DNA from: Sulfurospirillum sp964466465
GTDB taxonomy: Bacteria > Campylobacterota > Campylobacteria > Campylobacterales > Sulfurospirillaceae
Length of the DNA: 21,183 nucleotides
Direction of reading: 5' to 3'
Assembly (NCBI GenBank): GCA_964466465.1
Contig: CAYXNJ010000043.1
Location: 1-21,183 of the forward strand
Shown here: piece after piece, positions 13,939 to 21,183 of the stretch
How the letters are laid out: every line of letters starts with the position of its first letter
How positions within the stretch are numbered: position 1 is the first letter of the stretch
Made by a program: the position numbers and the translations under genes
The notes under the pieces: model-generated
What the model saw: only the letters and a program-made list of their open reading frames with translations
Told to the model about the DNA's origin: nothing
Databases searched by the model: none

Positions 13939-15120
13939 ATGAGTGTGAATTTACTGTTAATTGGAGCCAATGATGCAACAACGCAAGAACTCGTTTCTTT
14001 GGTTGATGCAACACTTTCGACAACAGCTGTTTATCAAAAAGCTACTTTAAGTAACTATCAAAATTATGATGCTGCAAATTATGATTTAATTGTCTGTTTT
14101 GCCAATCGCTATGATGAGATGGTGAAAAAATACGGCAAAGAGAAGGTAATCTCAGTTGAATTTGTCCCTCCAACAGATTTTTTTGTTGCAGTGAGTCGTA
14201 TTCCTGCGGGTGAAAAAGTAGTTATTTTTAACAACAGTGCTTCTGGGGCAAACGTCCTTTTAAAATTTTTAAAATTCTATAGATTAGATCATGTTACGTA
14301 CCGCATTGTACCTTTTGATGAGTGTAGCGATAGTGAGACAAGGGAAGCGTTAGGTGAATCAAAATACATCATCGGAACCGATGGTTATGTTTCAGCAGGA
14401 AAAGCACTTTATACCAAATACAGCTCGTATTTACGCCCAGATGTAACGGTGATGCCAAGTCCTCCTCGTACAGCTACAGCTGAGAGTGTGAGTGGTTTAG
14501 CGCAGATTGTAACCGCTATCAATAGTGACAAAGCACTTCAAGAAGCGCGTGATATTTCCAAAAAATTGGCGGAGCAAACCAAAGAGATTTCTCTCATTAC
14601 CCAGAGCGCTTCAAAATCCATCGAAGATACTGCAAATACCATCGTTGTTGTGAATTCTAAGCTTGCCTCTGAAGTACAAAACGTTCAAACAACCAATAAT
14701 ATGGCACTAGAATTAACCGAAGCGGTAGATCAAATTGGCAATATTACCACTGCCATCAAATACATTGCGAGTGAAACCAACCTTTTAGCACTTAACGCTA
14801 CCATCGAAGCAGCACGCGCAGGAGATCATGGACGTGGTTTTGCCGTTGTCGCAAGTGAAGTACGTAAACTTTCCGACCAGAGCAATAAATCAACCGATAA
14901 TATTCGTCTCTCCATTATGGACGTTCAAAAAGTGGTTGACCAGATCGTCCCAGCATTGCAACGCACCGTGGATGAGATTATTAAAACACAGTTGGAAGTC
15001 GAACGCATCAGCATCGCGGCACAAGAAGAGAGTCGCGCTATGAATGAGATTATTAAAAAACTTCAAGTCATTGTGGATGTTTCTGAAGCATTGAATGCTG
15101 CTGAAAATAACCACGCCTAA
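13939..15120 (+). CDS. Soluble methyl-accepting chemotaxis protein with alpha/beta sensor domain
   Basis: A 393-residue chemoreceptor with no signal peptide and no membrane helix, so it is cytoplasmic. Residues from about 195 on form the coiled-coil signalling domain, with the canonical tip ETNLLALNATIEAARAGDHG then RGFAVVASEVRKLSDQS (from Glu277), which couples to CheW/CheA. The C-terminus (NAAENNHA) lacks the NWETF-type tether for CheR/CheB. Residues 1-190 look like alternating strands and helices: NLLLIGAN, YDLIVCFANRYDEM, KVVIFNNSASGANVLLKFLK, SKYIIGTDGYVSAGKAL. The order, ending in a TAESVSGLAQIVTAI helix, recalls the PrpR_N sensor domain of propionate-type activators. That comparison is tentative. 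The ligand is probably an internal metabolite. The MCP call is certain; the sensor assignment is not. Confidence 0.92.
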   Translation: MSVNLLLIGANDATTQELVSLVDATLSTTAVYQKATLSNYQNYDAANYDLIVCFANRYDEMVKKYGKEKVISVEFVPPTDFFVAVSRIPAGEKVVIFNNSASGANVLLKFLKFYRLDHVTYRIVPFDECSDSETREALGESKYIIGTDGYVSAGKALYTKYSSYLRPDVTVMPSPPRTATAESVSGLAQIVTAINSDKALQEARDISKKLAEQTKEISLITQSASKSIEDTANTIVVVNSKLASEVQNVQTTNNMALELTEAVDQIGNITTAIKYIASETNLLALNATIEAARAGDHGRGFAVVASEVRKLSDQSNKSTDNIRLSIMDVQKVVDQIVPALQRTVDEIIKTQLEVERISIAAQEESRAMNEIIKKLQVIVDVSEALNAAENNHA

Positions 15121-15125
15121 TTTAT

Positions 15126-15158
15126 AGAAGAGACTTTCGTCTCTTCTTCTTCATTTTA
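15126..15158 (+). terminator. Intrinsic terminator after the MCP gene
   Basis: AGAAGAGAC (15126-15134) and GTCTCTTCT (15139-15147) form a 9-base perfect stem with a TTTC loop. A T-rich tail (TCTTCATTTT) follows. It lies 5 bases after the MCP stop codon. Confidence 0.85.
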
Positions 15159-15201
15159 ACAGCCTAAAAAAGAGCTTTTGAGTCAATCATAATCTTCATT
15201 G

Positions 15202-15234
15202 TGTTACACTTTCGTGGGAATTTTTTAAAGGAGA
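15202..15234 (+). promoter_or_regulatory. Promoter and ribosome binding site of the LivK-type gene
   Basis: TGTTACACT (15202-15210) reads as an extended -10 box (TGnTACACT). The Shine-Dalgarno AAAGGAGA (15227-15234) is strong and well spaced from the ATG at 15239. Together with the terminator just upstream this makes an independent transcription unit. Confidence 0.45.
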
Positions 15235-15238
15235 CACG

Positions 15239-16357
15239 ATGCGTTTTTCGATAACACTGTTAAGTCTTGCTGCTATCATGGCAACAAGTATGGTAGCAAA
15301 AGAGGTCAATGTAGGTATTATTTTACCGATGAGTGGAGCACTTGCGGGTTATGGTCAAGTGGCGTATGAGGGTGTTGAACTTGCCAATGCGCTTCAACCT
15401 AAACTTAAAAATGGCGACAGCGTTAAGCTTGTTTTAGTCGATACCAAAGGTGATAAAGTAGAATCCGCCAATGCTGCAACCAGACTCATTACCTCTGATA
15501 AAGTTGTGGGAATTATTGGAGAGATGATTAGTACGAATACCGCTCAGATTATCTCAATTGCAGAGAAAAAACAGATCCCTGTCATTGCACCTGCTGCGAC
15601 CAATGACAAACTGACTGAAAACAGAGCCTATGCGAATCGCGTTTGTTTCATGGACTCATTCCAAGGCGCTGTTGTTGCAAACTATGCTTCTAAAGATTTA
15701 GGGCTTAAAACAGCTGTTATCGTGACTGACCAAGCACAAGTTTACTCTTTGGGTCTTGCAAAAGCCTTTACACAAGCCTTTACTCAAAACGGTGGAAAAG
15801 TACTTAAAGAGGTACGTGTAAGTTCTGGCGATAAAGATTTTAAAGCGGTCATCTCTCAAATCAAAGCGCTTAATGCAGACTTTGTGTTCTTGCCTCTGTA
15901 CCACACAGAAGCGTCTATGATTAAACGTCAAGCAAAACAAGCAGACTTTAACAAACCATTTTTCTCAGGTGATGGCGTTGCAAACCAAACGTTTATTGAT
16001 TTAGGAGGAGACGCGGTTGAAGGGTATATGTTTACCGATGCGTTTGACCACAGTGCACCTCCAACCAACAAATCAAAAGATTTTATCGCGGCGTATGAGA
16101 AAAAAACAGGTAAAAGAGAGTTGAACTCATTTACTGCTTTGGGTGCCGATGCCTATAACATCATGGTGGATGCGATGAACCGTTGTGCCAACCCAGAAGA
16201 CAGCGTTTGTGTCAACAATGAGATTCGTAAAACCTCAAAATTTGAAGGTGTTTCAGGCTTTATCAGCATTGATGATAAAGGAAATGCAACACGCTCAGCT
16301 GTCATTAAAGAGATTAAAGATGGCAAAGCGGTTTACAAATCTACTGTTAATCCTTAA
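15239..16357 (+). CDS. Periplasmic branched-chain amino-acid-type binding protein (LivK-like)
   Basis: A 372-residue solute-binding protein of the LivJ/LivK family (type I periplasmic binding fold). Residues 1-20 are a signal peptide, with likely cleavage after SMVA. The mature start KEVNVGIILPMSGALAGYGQ is characteristic. VGIIGEMISTNTAQIISIAE, IPVIAPAATNDKLTE and the hinge-crossing ADFVFLPLYHTEASMIKRQA follow. Two Cys near the end (Cys-Ala-Asn-Pro-Glu-Asp-Ser-Val-Cys) may form a disulfide, as in other members. No permease (LivH/LivM) or ATPase (LivG/LivF) gene is adjacent, and it is bounded by terminator-like hairpins on both sides. It is therefore an orphan binding protein here. Ligands of the family include Leu/Ile/Val but also amides, urea and aromatic acids, so the substrate is open. 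Confidence 0.92.
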   Translation: MRFSITLLSLAAIMATSMVAKEVNVGIILPMSGALAGYGQVAYEGVELANALQPKLKNGDSVKLVLVDTKGDKVESANAATRLITSDKVVGIIGEMISTNTAQIISIAEKKQIPVIAPAATNDKLTENRAYANRVCFMDSFQGAVVANYASKDLGLKTAVIVTDQAQVYSLGLAKAFTQAFTQNGGKVLKEVRVSSGDKDFKAVISQIKALNADFVFLPLYHTEASMIKRQAKQADFNKPFFSGDGVANQTFIDLGGDAVEGYMFTDAFDHSAPPTNKSKDFIAAYEKKTGKRELNSFTALGADAYNIMVDAMNRCANPEDSVCVNNEIRKTSKFEGVSGFISIDDKGNATRSAVIKEIKDGKAVYKSTVNP

Positions 16358-16367
16358 ACCATCAAAA

Positions 16368-16392
16368 CCAAAGGGGCACTTTGCCTCTTTGG
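16368..16392 (+). terminator. Hairpin after the LivK-type gene
   Basis: CCAAAGGGGCA (16368-16378) and TGCCTCTTTGG (16382-16392) pair over 11 bases (one G-U) with a 3-base loop, 10 bases past the stop codon. There is no T run directly after it, so it may be a weak terminator or an mRNA-stabilising hairpin. Confidence 0.55.
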
Positions 16393-16470
16393 ACTACTCA
16401 TAACCTTTTATCCTCTCCTTACCAAAGTTTTGCTACCATAATTAGATATGTCAGATACTAGGGATATCAC

Positions 16471-19400
16471 TTGTTAACACTTCAAGAACTCATCAAAGAA
16501 AAAGTTTTAGTCATCGATGGTGCGATGGGCACACAGATACAAGCACTCAGTCTTACTCCTGAGCAATGGGAAGGCAAAGAGGGATGTAATGAACTGCTAA
16601 ACGTCACCGCACATGAAGAAATTTCAAAAATTCATCGTGGTTATTTGCTTGCAGGAGCGGACATCATCAAAACCAACACCTTTGGCGCATTGCCGTGGGT
16701 TTTGGAAGATTATGGCATCGGCGAACGTACCTATGAACTTGCAAAAGAGGGTGCACGCATTGTCAAAGAAGCATGTGCCTCCTTTGCAACGGAGCAGAAG
16801 CCTCGTTTTTGTGCGGCTGCGTTTGGACCAGGCACGAAACTGCCTTCTTTAGGGCATATTGCTTATGATGAGATGTATGAGGGGTATAAAGAAGCTGCAC
16901 GAGGTGTGATTGATGGTGGGTGTGATCTTTTCCTCATTGAGACAGCACAAGACCCGCTTCAAATCAAAGCAGCACTTCATGCTATTTCTGATGCACAGGA
17001 AGCATTGAACACAAAACTACCTATTATGGTTTCTGTCACCATTGAGCTGAGTGGAACGATGCTCATTGGAACCGATGCTACGACCATTGCAGCGATTTTA
17101 GAGCCTTTTGACATCTTAAGTCTTGGTTTTAACTGTGGTACAGGACCAGAGCAGGTTGAAAAACATGTTAAAACACTTAGCTCTGTTTGGGGTAAACCTA
17201 TCAGCGTACACGCCAATGCAGGGCTTCCTCAAAACCGTGGTGGCTATACGTTTTACCCAATGGGACCTCGCGAATTTGCGGAACTTCAAGAGAAATTTAC
17301 GCAGATTGCGGGTGTTACAATTTTGGGTGGATGTTGTGGTACAACGCCTCAGCATATCTTAGAGCTTTCCAAAAGAGTGGAAGGTAAAAAGCCTCTTGCT
17401 CCTAAGGGTGAGATGCCTCGTAGCATTGCTTCTTTGTTTGAAACAAGAGCACTCAAGCAAGACCCAGCACCATTTCTCATCGGTGAGCGCAGTAATGCGA
17501 CAGGCTCTAAAGCCTTTCGTGAGCTTTTACTTGCCGAAGATTACGATGGTACACTAAGCGTAGCACAACAGCAAGTCAGAAGCGGCGCGCACGGCATCGA
17601 CGTGAGTGTGGGCTTTGCAGGACGTGACGAGCATAAAGATACCAAAGAGGTAATGAGCCGTTATGTGCAAAAGATAGCATTGCCACTTATGCCCGATACC
17701 ACGCAAGTACCAGCCCTTGAGGTTTCGCTCAAACTCATTGGTGGAAAGCCCATCATCAACTCGGTTAACCTTGAAGACGGTATTGAAAAATTTGACAAAG
17801 TCTGTTCCTTAGCGAAGCGCTTTGGTGCGGCGCTAGTCTGTCTTACTATTGATGAGCAAGGCATGGCAAAAACCAAAGAGAAAAAAGTGGAGATTGCTGA
17901 GCGTATTTTTCAGCTTGCTACCACAAAGCACGGCATTAACGCGGGCGATTTGGTGTTTGACCTTCTTACCTTTACTGTGGGTAGTGGCGACCCTGAGTAT
18001 CATACTGCGGCGATTGAAACCATCGAGGCGATTCGCGAGTTTCATGCAATGCACCCAGAAGTAGGCTTTGTATTGGGTGTTTCAAACATCTCCTTTGGTT
18101 TGGCAAAACACGCCAGAGAGTATCTAAACTCCGTCTTTTTACACCATTGTGTCGAAGCAGGACTTAGCATGGCAATCGTCAATGTCAAAAATACCCTTCC
18201 AATGCACAAAATCAGCGATGAAGATAAAAAAATCTGTGAAGATTTGTTGTTTAACAGACGAGAAGAGGGTGACCCGCTCTTTAAATTTATCGACCATTTT
18301 GCAGGCGTTGTTGAGAACAAAGATGAGAGCGATGCCGCGTATGAGGCAATGAGTACGAAAGAGAAAATCTCAACGCTTCTTATCGATGGCGATAAAGAGC
18401 GTATGCTCTCTCTTTTACCAACGGCAAAAGATGAGATAGCTCCTGAACTCATCGTCAATGAAATTTTGATAGATGCGATGAAGGTCGTTGGTGAGCTGTT
18501 TGGCAGTGGCAAGATGCAGTTGCCTTTCGTGCTTCAATCTGCTGAGGTTATGAAAGCGGCGGTGGACTTTTTACAGCCGTATTTGCCAAAAACAGAGAAA
18601 AGTACCACCACAACACTTATCATCGGAACTGTCAAAGGCGATGTGCACGATGTGGGTAAGAACTTGGTTGACATCATCTTAAGTAACAATGGTTTTAAGG
18701 TCATTAACATCGGCATCAAAGCAGAGCTAGAGCAGTTTATAGAAGCATTAAAAGAGCACAATGCCGATGCTATCGGTATGAGTGGGCTTTTGGTGAAGTC
18801 CACCAATGTGATGAAAGAAAACTTAGAAGCGATGCAGAAAATGGGCATTAAAATCCCTGTCATCTTAGGCGGTGCCGCACTTACCGATAGCTTTGTGGAG
18901 GACTTTTGCCGTCCGATTTATGATGGACCGATTTATTATTGTAAAGACGCATTTGAGGGCATTGAAGCGATGGGGCGCATTGAGGCGAAAAACTATGACA
19001 CTTCGTTCAACCGAAAAGTCGTTGAAAACAGTGTTTCTAAAGCTCAAAAAGAAGCTAAAGAGATACCACCGTTTGAGAGTCTTAAAATGCCTAGCCGCGA
19101 CATCGCCATTCCAACACCACCATTTTGGGGCAGACGTGTGCTTAAAACCGACGTCAAAGAGTTGGCGTTTTCGTGGATAAACCACAAAATCCTCTTTGCG
19201 CAGCGTTGGGGGTATAGCGGAAAAGGGCAGAGCAAAGAAGAAAAACAAAAACAGCTCGATGATGTGCTTTACCCGACCTATGAGCGTGTCAAAGCGGACA
19301 TTGAACGACTAGGGCTTTTTGAGCCGACCATCATTTACGGCTACTATCCAGCGCGCTCGCATGAAAACAATCTTTATCTGTTTGATGAGAGTGAAGGCTA

Positions 19401-19941
19401 CTTTAGCGAGGCTCAGGTCAATCGTGAGGGCATTGAAGCCATTAAAGCGCGCGCCATAAAAGTGTTTGACTTTCCACGCCAAAAGAGAGCGCCTTATCGC
19501 TCTCTTAGCGATTTTATAAGTCCTGAGCGCCACGATGTGCTTGCCTTAACGTGTGTAAGTGCAGGAGCAAAATTTTCAGCGTATGAAAAAGAGTTGTACG
19601 ATGCGGGCAATTTTACAGAATACTTTTTTGTGCATGGTCTGGGTGTGGAACTTGCCGAAGCGTTAGCGGAAATCGTGCATAAACAGATACGCCTAGATTT
19701 GGGTATTGCAGAAAAAGAGGGGCATAGTTTGCGTGATGTGCAGATGAAGCGCTACCACGGGTGTCGCTACTCATTTGGTTACCCAGCGTGTCCTGCTTTG
19801 GAAGATACGAAAGTCATTTTTGACCTTCTTAAACCTGAAGAATTTGGTATAGAACTGAGTGAGACGTTCCAAATTCACCCAGAACAAAGTACGACTGCTA
19901 TCGTGATGCACCATAAAGAAGCGCTTTATTTTAATGTTTGA
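16471..19941 (+). CDS. metH: Cobalamin-dependent methionine synthase
   Basis: An 1156-residue, four-module enzyme that methylates homocysteine from methyltetrahydrofolate through methylcobalamin. Residues 1-320 form the homocysteine domain, with VIDGAMGTQIQ at the start and zinc ligands Cys222 (FNCGTGP) and Cys288/Cys289 (GGCCGTTP). Residues about 335-620 form the folate domain, with IGERSNATGSKAF. The cap and B12 domain carries GDVHDVGKN, giving the cobalt-ligating His726. The C-terminal AdoMet-binding reactivation domain contains RYHGCRYSFGYPACPALED. The start is TTG 16471: AGGG (about 16460-16463) is well placed, and an in-frame stop at 16459 excludes anything upstream. CATAAT (16437-16442) may be the -10. 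No cobalamin or SAM riboswitch is recognisable in the short 113-base spacer. Confidence 0.97.
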   Translation: MLTLQELIKEKVLVIDGAMGTQIQALSLTPEQWEGKEGCNELLNVTAHEEISKIHRGYLLAGADIIKTNTFGALPWVLEDYGIGERTYELAKEGARIVKEACASFATEQKPRFCAAAFGPGTKLPSLGHIAYDEMYEGYKEAARGVIDGGCDLFLIETAQDPLQIKAALHAISDAQEALNTKLPIMVSVTIELSGTMLIGTDATTIAAILEPFDILSLGFNCGTGPEQVEKHVKTLSSVWGKPISVHANAGLPQNRGGYTFYPMGPREFAELQEKFTQIAGVTILGGCCGTTPQHILELSKRVEGKKPLAPKGEMPRSIASLFETRALKQDPAPFLIGERSNATGSKAFRELLLAEDYDGTLSVAQQQVRSGAHGIDVSVGFAGRDEHKDTKEVMSRYVQKIALPLMPDTTQVPALEVSLKLIGGKPIINSVNLEDGIEKFDKVCSLAKRFGAALVCLTIDEQGMAKTKEKKVEIAERIFQLATTKHGINAGDLVFDLLTFTVGSGDPEYHTAAIETIEAIREFHAMHPEVGFVLGVSNISFGLAKHAREYLNSVFLHHCVEAGLSMAIVNVKNTLPMHKISDEDKKICEDLLFNRREEGDPLFKFIDHFAGVVENKDESDAAYEAMSTKEKISTLLIDGDKERMLSLLPTAKDEIAPELIVNEILIDAMKVVGELFGSGKMQLPFVLQSAEVMKAAVDFLQPYLPKTEKSTTTTLIIGTVKGDVHDVGKNLVDIILSNNGFKVINIGIKAELEQFIEALKEHNADAIGMSGLLVKSTNVMKENLEAMQKMGIKIPVILGGAALTDSFVEDFCRPIYDGPIYYCKDAFEGIEAMGRIEAKNYDTSFNRKVVENSVSKAQKEAKEIPPFESLKMPSRDIAIPTPPFWGRRVLKTDVKELAFSWINHKILFAQRWGYSGKGQSKEEKQKQLDDVLYPTYERVKADIERLGLFEPTIIYGYYPARSHENNLYLFDESEGYFSEAQVNREGIEAIKARAIKVFDFPRQKRAPYRSLSDFISPERHDVLALTCVSAGAKFSAYEKELYDAGNFTEYFFVHGLGVELAEALAEIVHKQIRLDLGIAEKEGHSLRDVQMKRYHGCRYSFGYPACPALEDTKVIFDLLKPEEFGIELSETFQIHPEQSTTAIVMHHKEALYFNV

Positions 19942-19943
19942 GT

Positions 19944-19973
19944 TATAATAATTTTACATTGATTTGAGGAGGG
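19944..19973 (+). promoter_or_regulatory. Promoter -10 and strong ribosome binding site after metH
   Basis: A perfect TATAAT (19944-19949) begins two bases after the metH stop codon, and AGGAGGG (19967-19973) is a strong Shine-Dalgarno four bases before the ATG at 19978. The next gene therefore probably has its own promoter, with any -35 contacts inside the metH coding region. Confidence 0.5.
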
Positions 19974-19977
19974 TAAA

Positions 19978-20241
19978 ATGATTAAAAGTTTAGTTGCCTC
20001 AATGGCATTAGTTTCGTTGGTATTTGCTGCGAGCCATAGTGGTGGTGTTAGTGAAGAAAAAGTAAAGCAAGAAGTGCAGTTGCGCCAAGATGCACAAAAA
20101 CAAGAGATTGAGTCGAAAAAAAGTCAACTTGACACCAAACAAGATGTCAAAAAAGAGACAGAAAAGACGACAAAAACAAAAGCCAAAGAGAAAGAAGAGA
20201 AACTAAAAGAGAAAAGTAAAAAAGACAAAGATGAAAAATAA
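19978..20241 (+). CDS. Small exported Lys/Glu-rich protein of unknown function
   Basis: An 87-residue protein I cannot assign to a family. Residues 1-17 are a clear signal peptide (hydrophobic core SMALVSLVFA, cleavage near Ala17/Ala18), so it should reach the periplasm. The mature part of about 70 residues contains about 20 Lys and 17 Asp/Glu. It has no Cys, Pro or aromatic residue, with runs such as KAKEKEEKLKEKSKKDKDEK at the end. That composition suggests a disordered polymer or a long charged single alpha-helix rather than a globular domain. It has an excellent ribosome binding site and its own -10 box, so it is probably well expressed. The sirtuin gene begins 14 bases after its stop, probably on the same transcript. 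Confidence 0.75.
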   Translation: MIKSLVASMALVSLVFAASHSGGVSEEKVKQEVQLRQDAQKQEIESKKSQLDTKQDVKKETEKTTKTKAKEKEEKLKEKSKKDKDEK

Positions 20242-20255
20242 GTAGTTTCTAAACG

Positions 20256-20951
20256 ATGGCAAAAGTTGTCATTTTCTCAGGTGCAGGCATCAGTGCGGAA
20301 AGTGGGCTTTCCACATTTCGCGATGCCGATGGACTCTGGGAGAAATACCGCATCGAGGAGATTTGTCAGGCAGGGTGTTTGAACTGGAATAGGGAAAACA
20401 CCCTTACATTTTACGATGCCAGACGGGAACAGCTCGCTTCTGTAACGCCAAACGCCGCACACTACGCTATTGCCAAACTCAAAGAAACATACCCAAATGA
20501 CATCGCCATCATCACCCAAAATGTCGATGACCTGTTCGAGCGAGCAGGGTGCAAGGACGTTTTGCACTTGCACGGCTTTTTGCCACGCCTTCGTTGTGAG
20601 CAGTGTGGTACAACCCATCTTATAGCTTATACCAAACAATCACGAGAGCTAAGTTGCCAAAACTGCGGCGGCTCCTTTCGTCCCGACATCGTCTTTTTCG
20701 GCGAAGCCGCTCCGATGTACGAACACCTTTATGAAGCAATGCAAGAGTGTGAGTTTTTAGCCATCATCGGCTCTAGTGGAAACGTCATCGCTATGGATCA
20801 TTTTGCACGCCATGTAAAAGTTGCTATCCTTAATAATTTAGAGCCAAGCTCAGCCATCAATGAAAAGGTTTATACAAAAGTGCTTTATAAAAAAGCAACG
20901 GAAGCGGTGGGTGAGATAGTGCGAGATGTGGAGAGGTTTATTGTGATGTAG
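20256..20951 (+). CDS. cobB: NAD-dependent protein deacylase, CobB-like sirtuin
   Basis: A 231-residue sirtuin that removes acyl groups from lysines using NAD. Motifs in order: FSGAGISAESGLSTFRDADG (NAD binding), FYDARREQL (Tyr53 and Arg56), TQNVDDL (residues 87-93), LHLHGF with catalytic His106, and a zinc site at Cys114/Cys117 and Cys134/Cys137. RPDIVFFGE and IIGSSGNV follow. The Tyr-x-x-Arg pair is what distinguishes SIRT5/CobB-type sirtuins, which accept succinyl and malonyl groups as well as acetyl. The shortened N-terminus equals the family core. It follows the small Lys-rich gene by 14 bases with no obvious Shine-Dalgarno, so translation may depend on that upstream gene. Targets such as acetyl-CoA synthetase are not nearby. 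Confidence 0.93.
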   Translation: MAKVVIFSGAGISAESGLSTFRDADGLWEKYRIEEICQAGCLNWNRENTLTFYDARREQLASVTPNAAHYAIAKLKETYPNDIAIITQNVDDLFERAGCKDVLHLHGFLPRLRCEQCGTTHLIAYTKQSRELSCQNCGGSFRPDIVFFGEAAPMYEHLYEAMQECEFLAIIGSSGNVIAMDHFARHVKVAILNNLEPSSAINEKVYTKVLYKKATEAVGEIVRDVERFIVM

Positions 20952-21018
20952 ATAGATGTTGAAAACTTTTAAGAAAGCCTTTTGTATTATTAAATTGCAT
21001 TTTATAAAATATAATTAT

Positions 21019-21025
21019 AGGAGGA
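21019..21025 (+). promoter_or_regulatory. Strong ribosome binding site for the truncated last gene
   Basis: AGGAGGA lies six bases before the ATG at 21031, preceded by a very AT-rich stretch (20990-21018) that probably holds the promoter. This supports the short open frame at the window edge as a real gene. Confidence 0.6.
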
Positions 21026-21030
21026 TTTGT

Positions 21031-21183
21031 ATGTTCAAAAAAGTTGTATTTTTTCTATTATTTTTATTAAATTTATGTGTTGCTGATAGTAATGTCAAGC
21101 CTCAAGAATATTTAAAAAGCGATGAAGCTCATTTTTTAATTCAAAGTGGTAAGTCGGTTACTTGTGAAGACTCAAAAAGTGGA
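21031..21183 (+). CDS. Start of an exported protein of unknown function (3' end missing)
   Basis: An open frame of 51 codons runs off the right edge. It starts with a typical signal peptide: MFKK, then a hydrophobic core VVFFLLFLLNLCVA, with likely cleavage before DSNVKP. The Cys at residue 16 sits in LNLC, which is not a good lipobox, so cleavage by signal peptidase I is favoured. The visible mature part (about 33 residues, including ...KSVTCEDSKSG) has no recognisable domain. The perfect ribosome binding site supports it; function cannot be given. Confidence 0.65.
   Translation, partial: MFKKVVFFLLFLLNLCVADSNVKPQEYLKSDEAHFLIQSGKSVTCEDSKSG

Noticed and set aside
13939..16357. MCP and LivK-type protein as a direct receptor-ligand pair
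   Set aside because: The MCP has no membrane segment or periplasmic domain and a terminator separates the two genes.
16393..16470. Cobalamin or SAM riboswitch before metH
   Set aside because: The spacer is too short and AT-rich, with none of the conserved B12-box or SAM aptamer features.
18042..18512. 156-residue minus-strand open frame within metH
   Set aside because: Ser/Leu-rich shadow of metH codons without a ribosome binding site or known domain; metH itself is intact here.
21010..21015. TATAAT just before the last gene as its -10 box
   Set aside because: It would put the transcription start on the Shine-Dalgarno itself; the promoter is more likely slightly further upstream in the AT-rich stretch.

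Overview
This 21.2 kb window looks like chromosomal core sequence from a Campylobacterota (Epsilonproteobacteria) species, most likely a Sulfurospirillum or close relative. That assignment is inferred from low-to-moderate GC, AT-rich intergenic regions, Lys/Glu/Leu-rich proteins, T-rich promoters with clear TATAAT boxes, and the protein families present. I ran no database comparison. No rRNA, tRNA, CRISPR array, transposase, integrase or phage gene was seen. Coding density is high, and the longest gene-free stretch is about 200 bases.

Layout. 2-1536 (+): the end of a beta-carbonic anhydrase, overlapped by a secreted endonuclease/exonuclease/phosphatase-family protein. 1610-1813 (+): a small DUF2892-type membrane protein. 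1901-3952 (+): glyS, preceded by nested inverted repeats that cover its ribosome binding site and followed by a strong terminator. 4081-5772 (+): a membrane sensor with a c-type haem motif, an HD-GYP domain and a degenerate GGDEF domain. 5809-8273 (+): a short cytoplasmic molybdopterin oxidoreductase translationally coupled to an unrecognised 240-residue protein. 8274-8433: a hairpin-dense intergenic element. 8434-10110 (-): amtB followed by a PII protein gene. 10281-12221 (+): an OpgB/LtaS-type sulfatase-fold transferase. 12224-13732 (-): two amino-acid-type exporters (LysE/RhtB and EamA families). 13939-15120 (+): a soluble chemoreceptor. 15239-16357 (+): a LivK-type periplasmic binding protein. 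16471-19941 (+): metH. 19978-20951 (+): a secreted Lys/Glu-rich small protein and a CobB-like sirtuin. 21031-21183 (+): the beginning of another exported protein.

How the parts relate. Much of the right half concerns nitrogen and amino acids: ammonium uptake with its PII regulator, amino-acid efflux, a branched-chain-type binding protein and methionine synthase. These lie in separate transcription units, so shared regulation is not shown. The left half holds an inorganic-carbon enzyme, a translation enzyme and a second-messenger protein (predicted c-di-GMP hydrolysis, probably controlled by a periplasmic haem domain).

Most likely to repay attention: the molybdopterin oxidoreductase plus its unknown 240-residue partner, the haem/HD-GYP/degenerate-GGDEF protein, the soluble MCP with an unusual alpha/beta sensor region, the glyS leader, and the structured intergenic element at 8284-8428.
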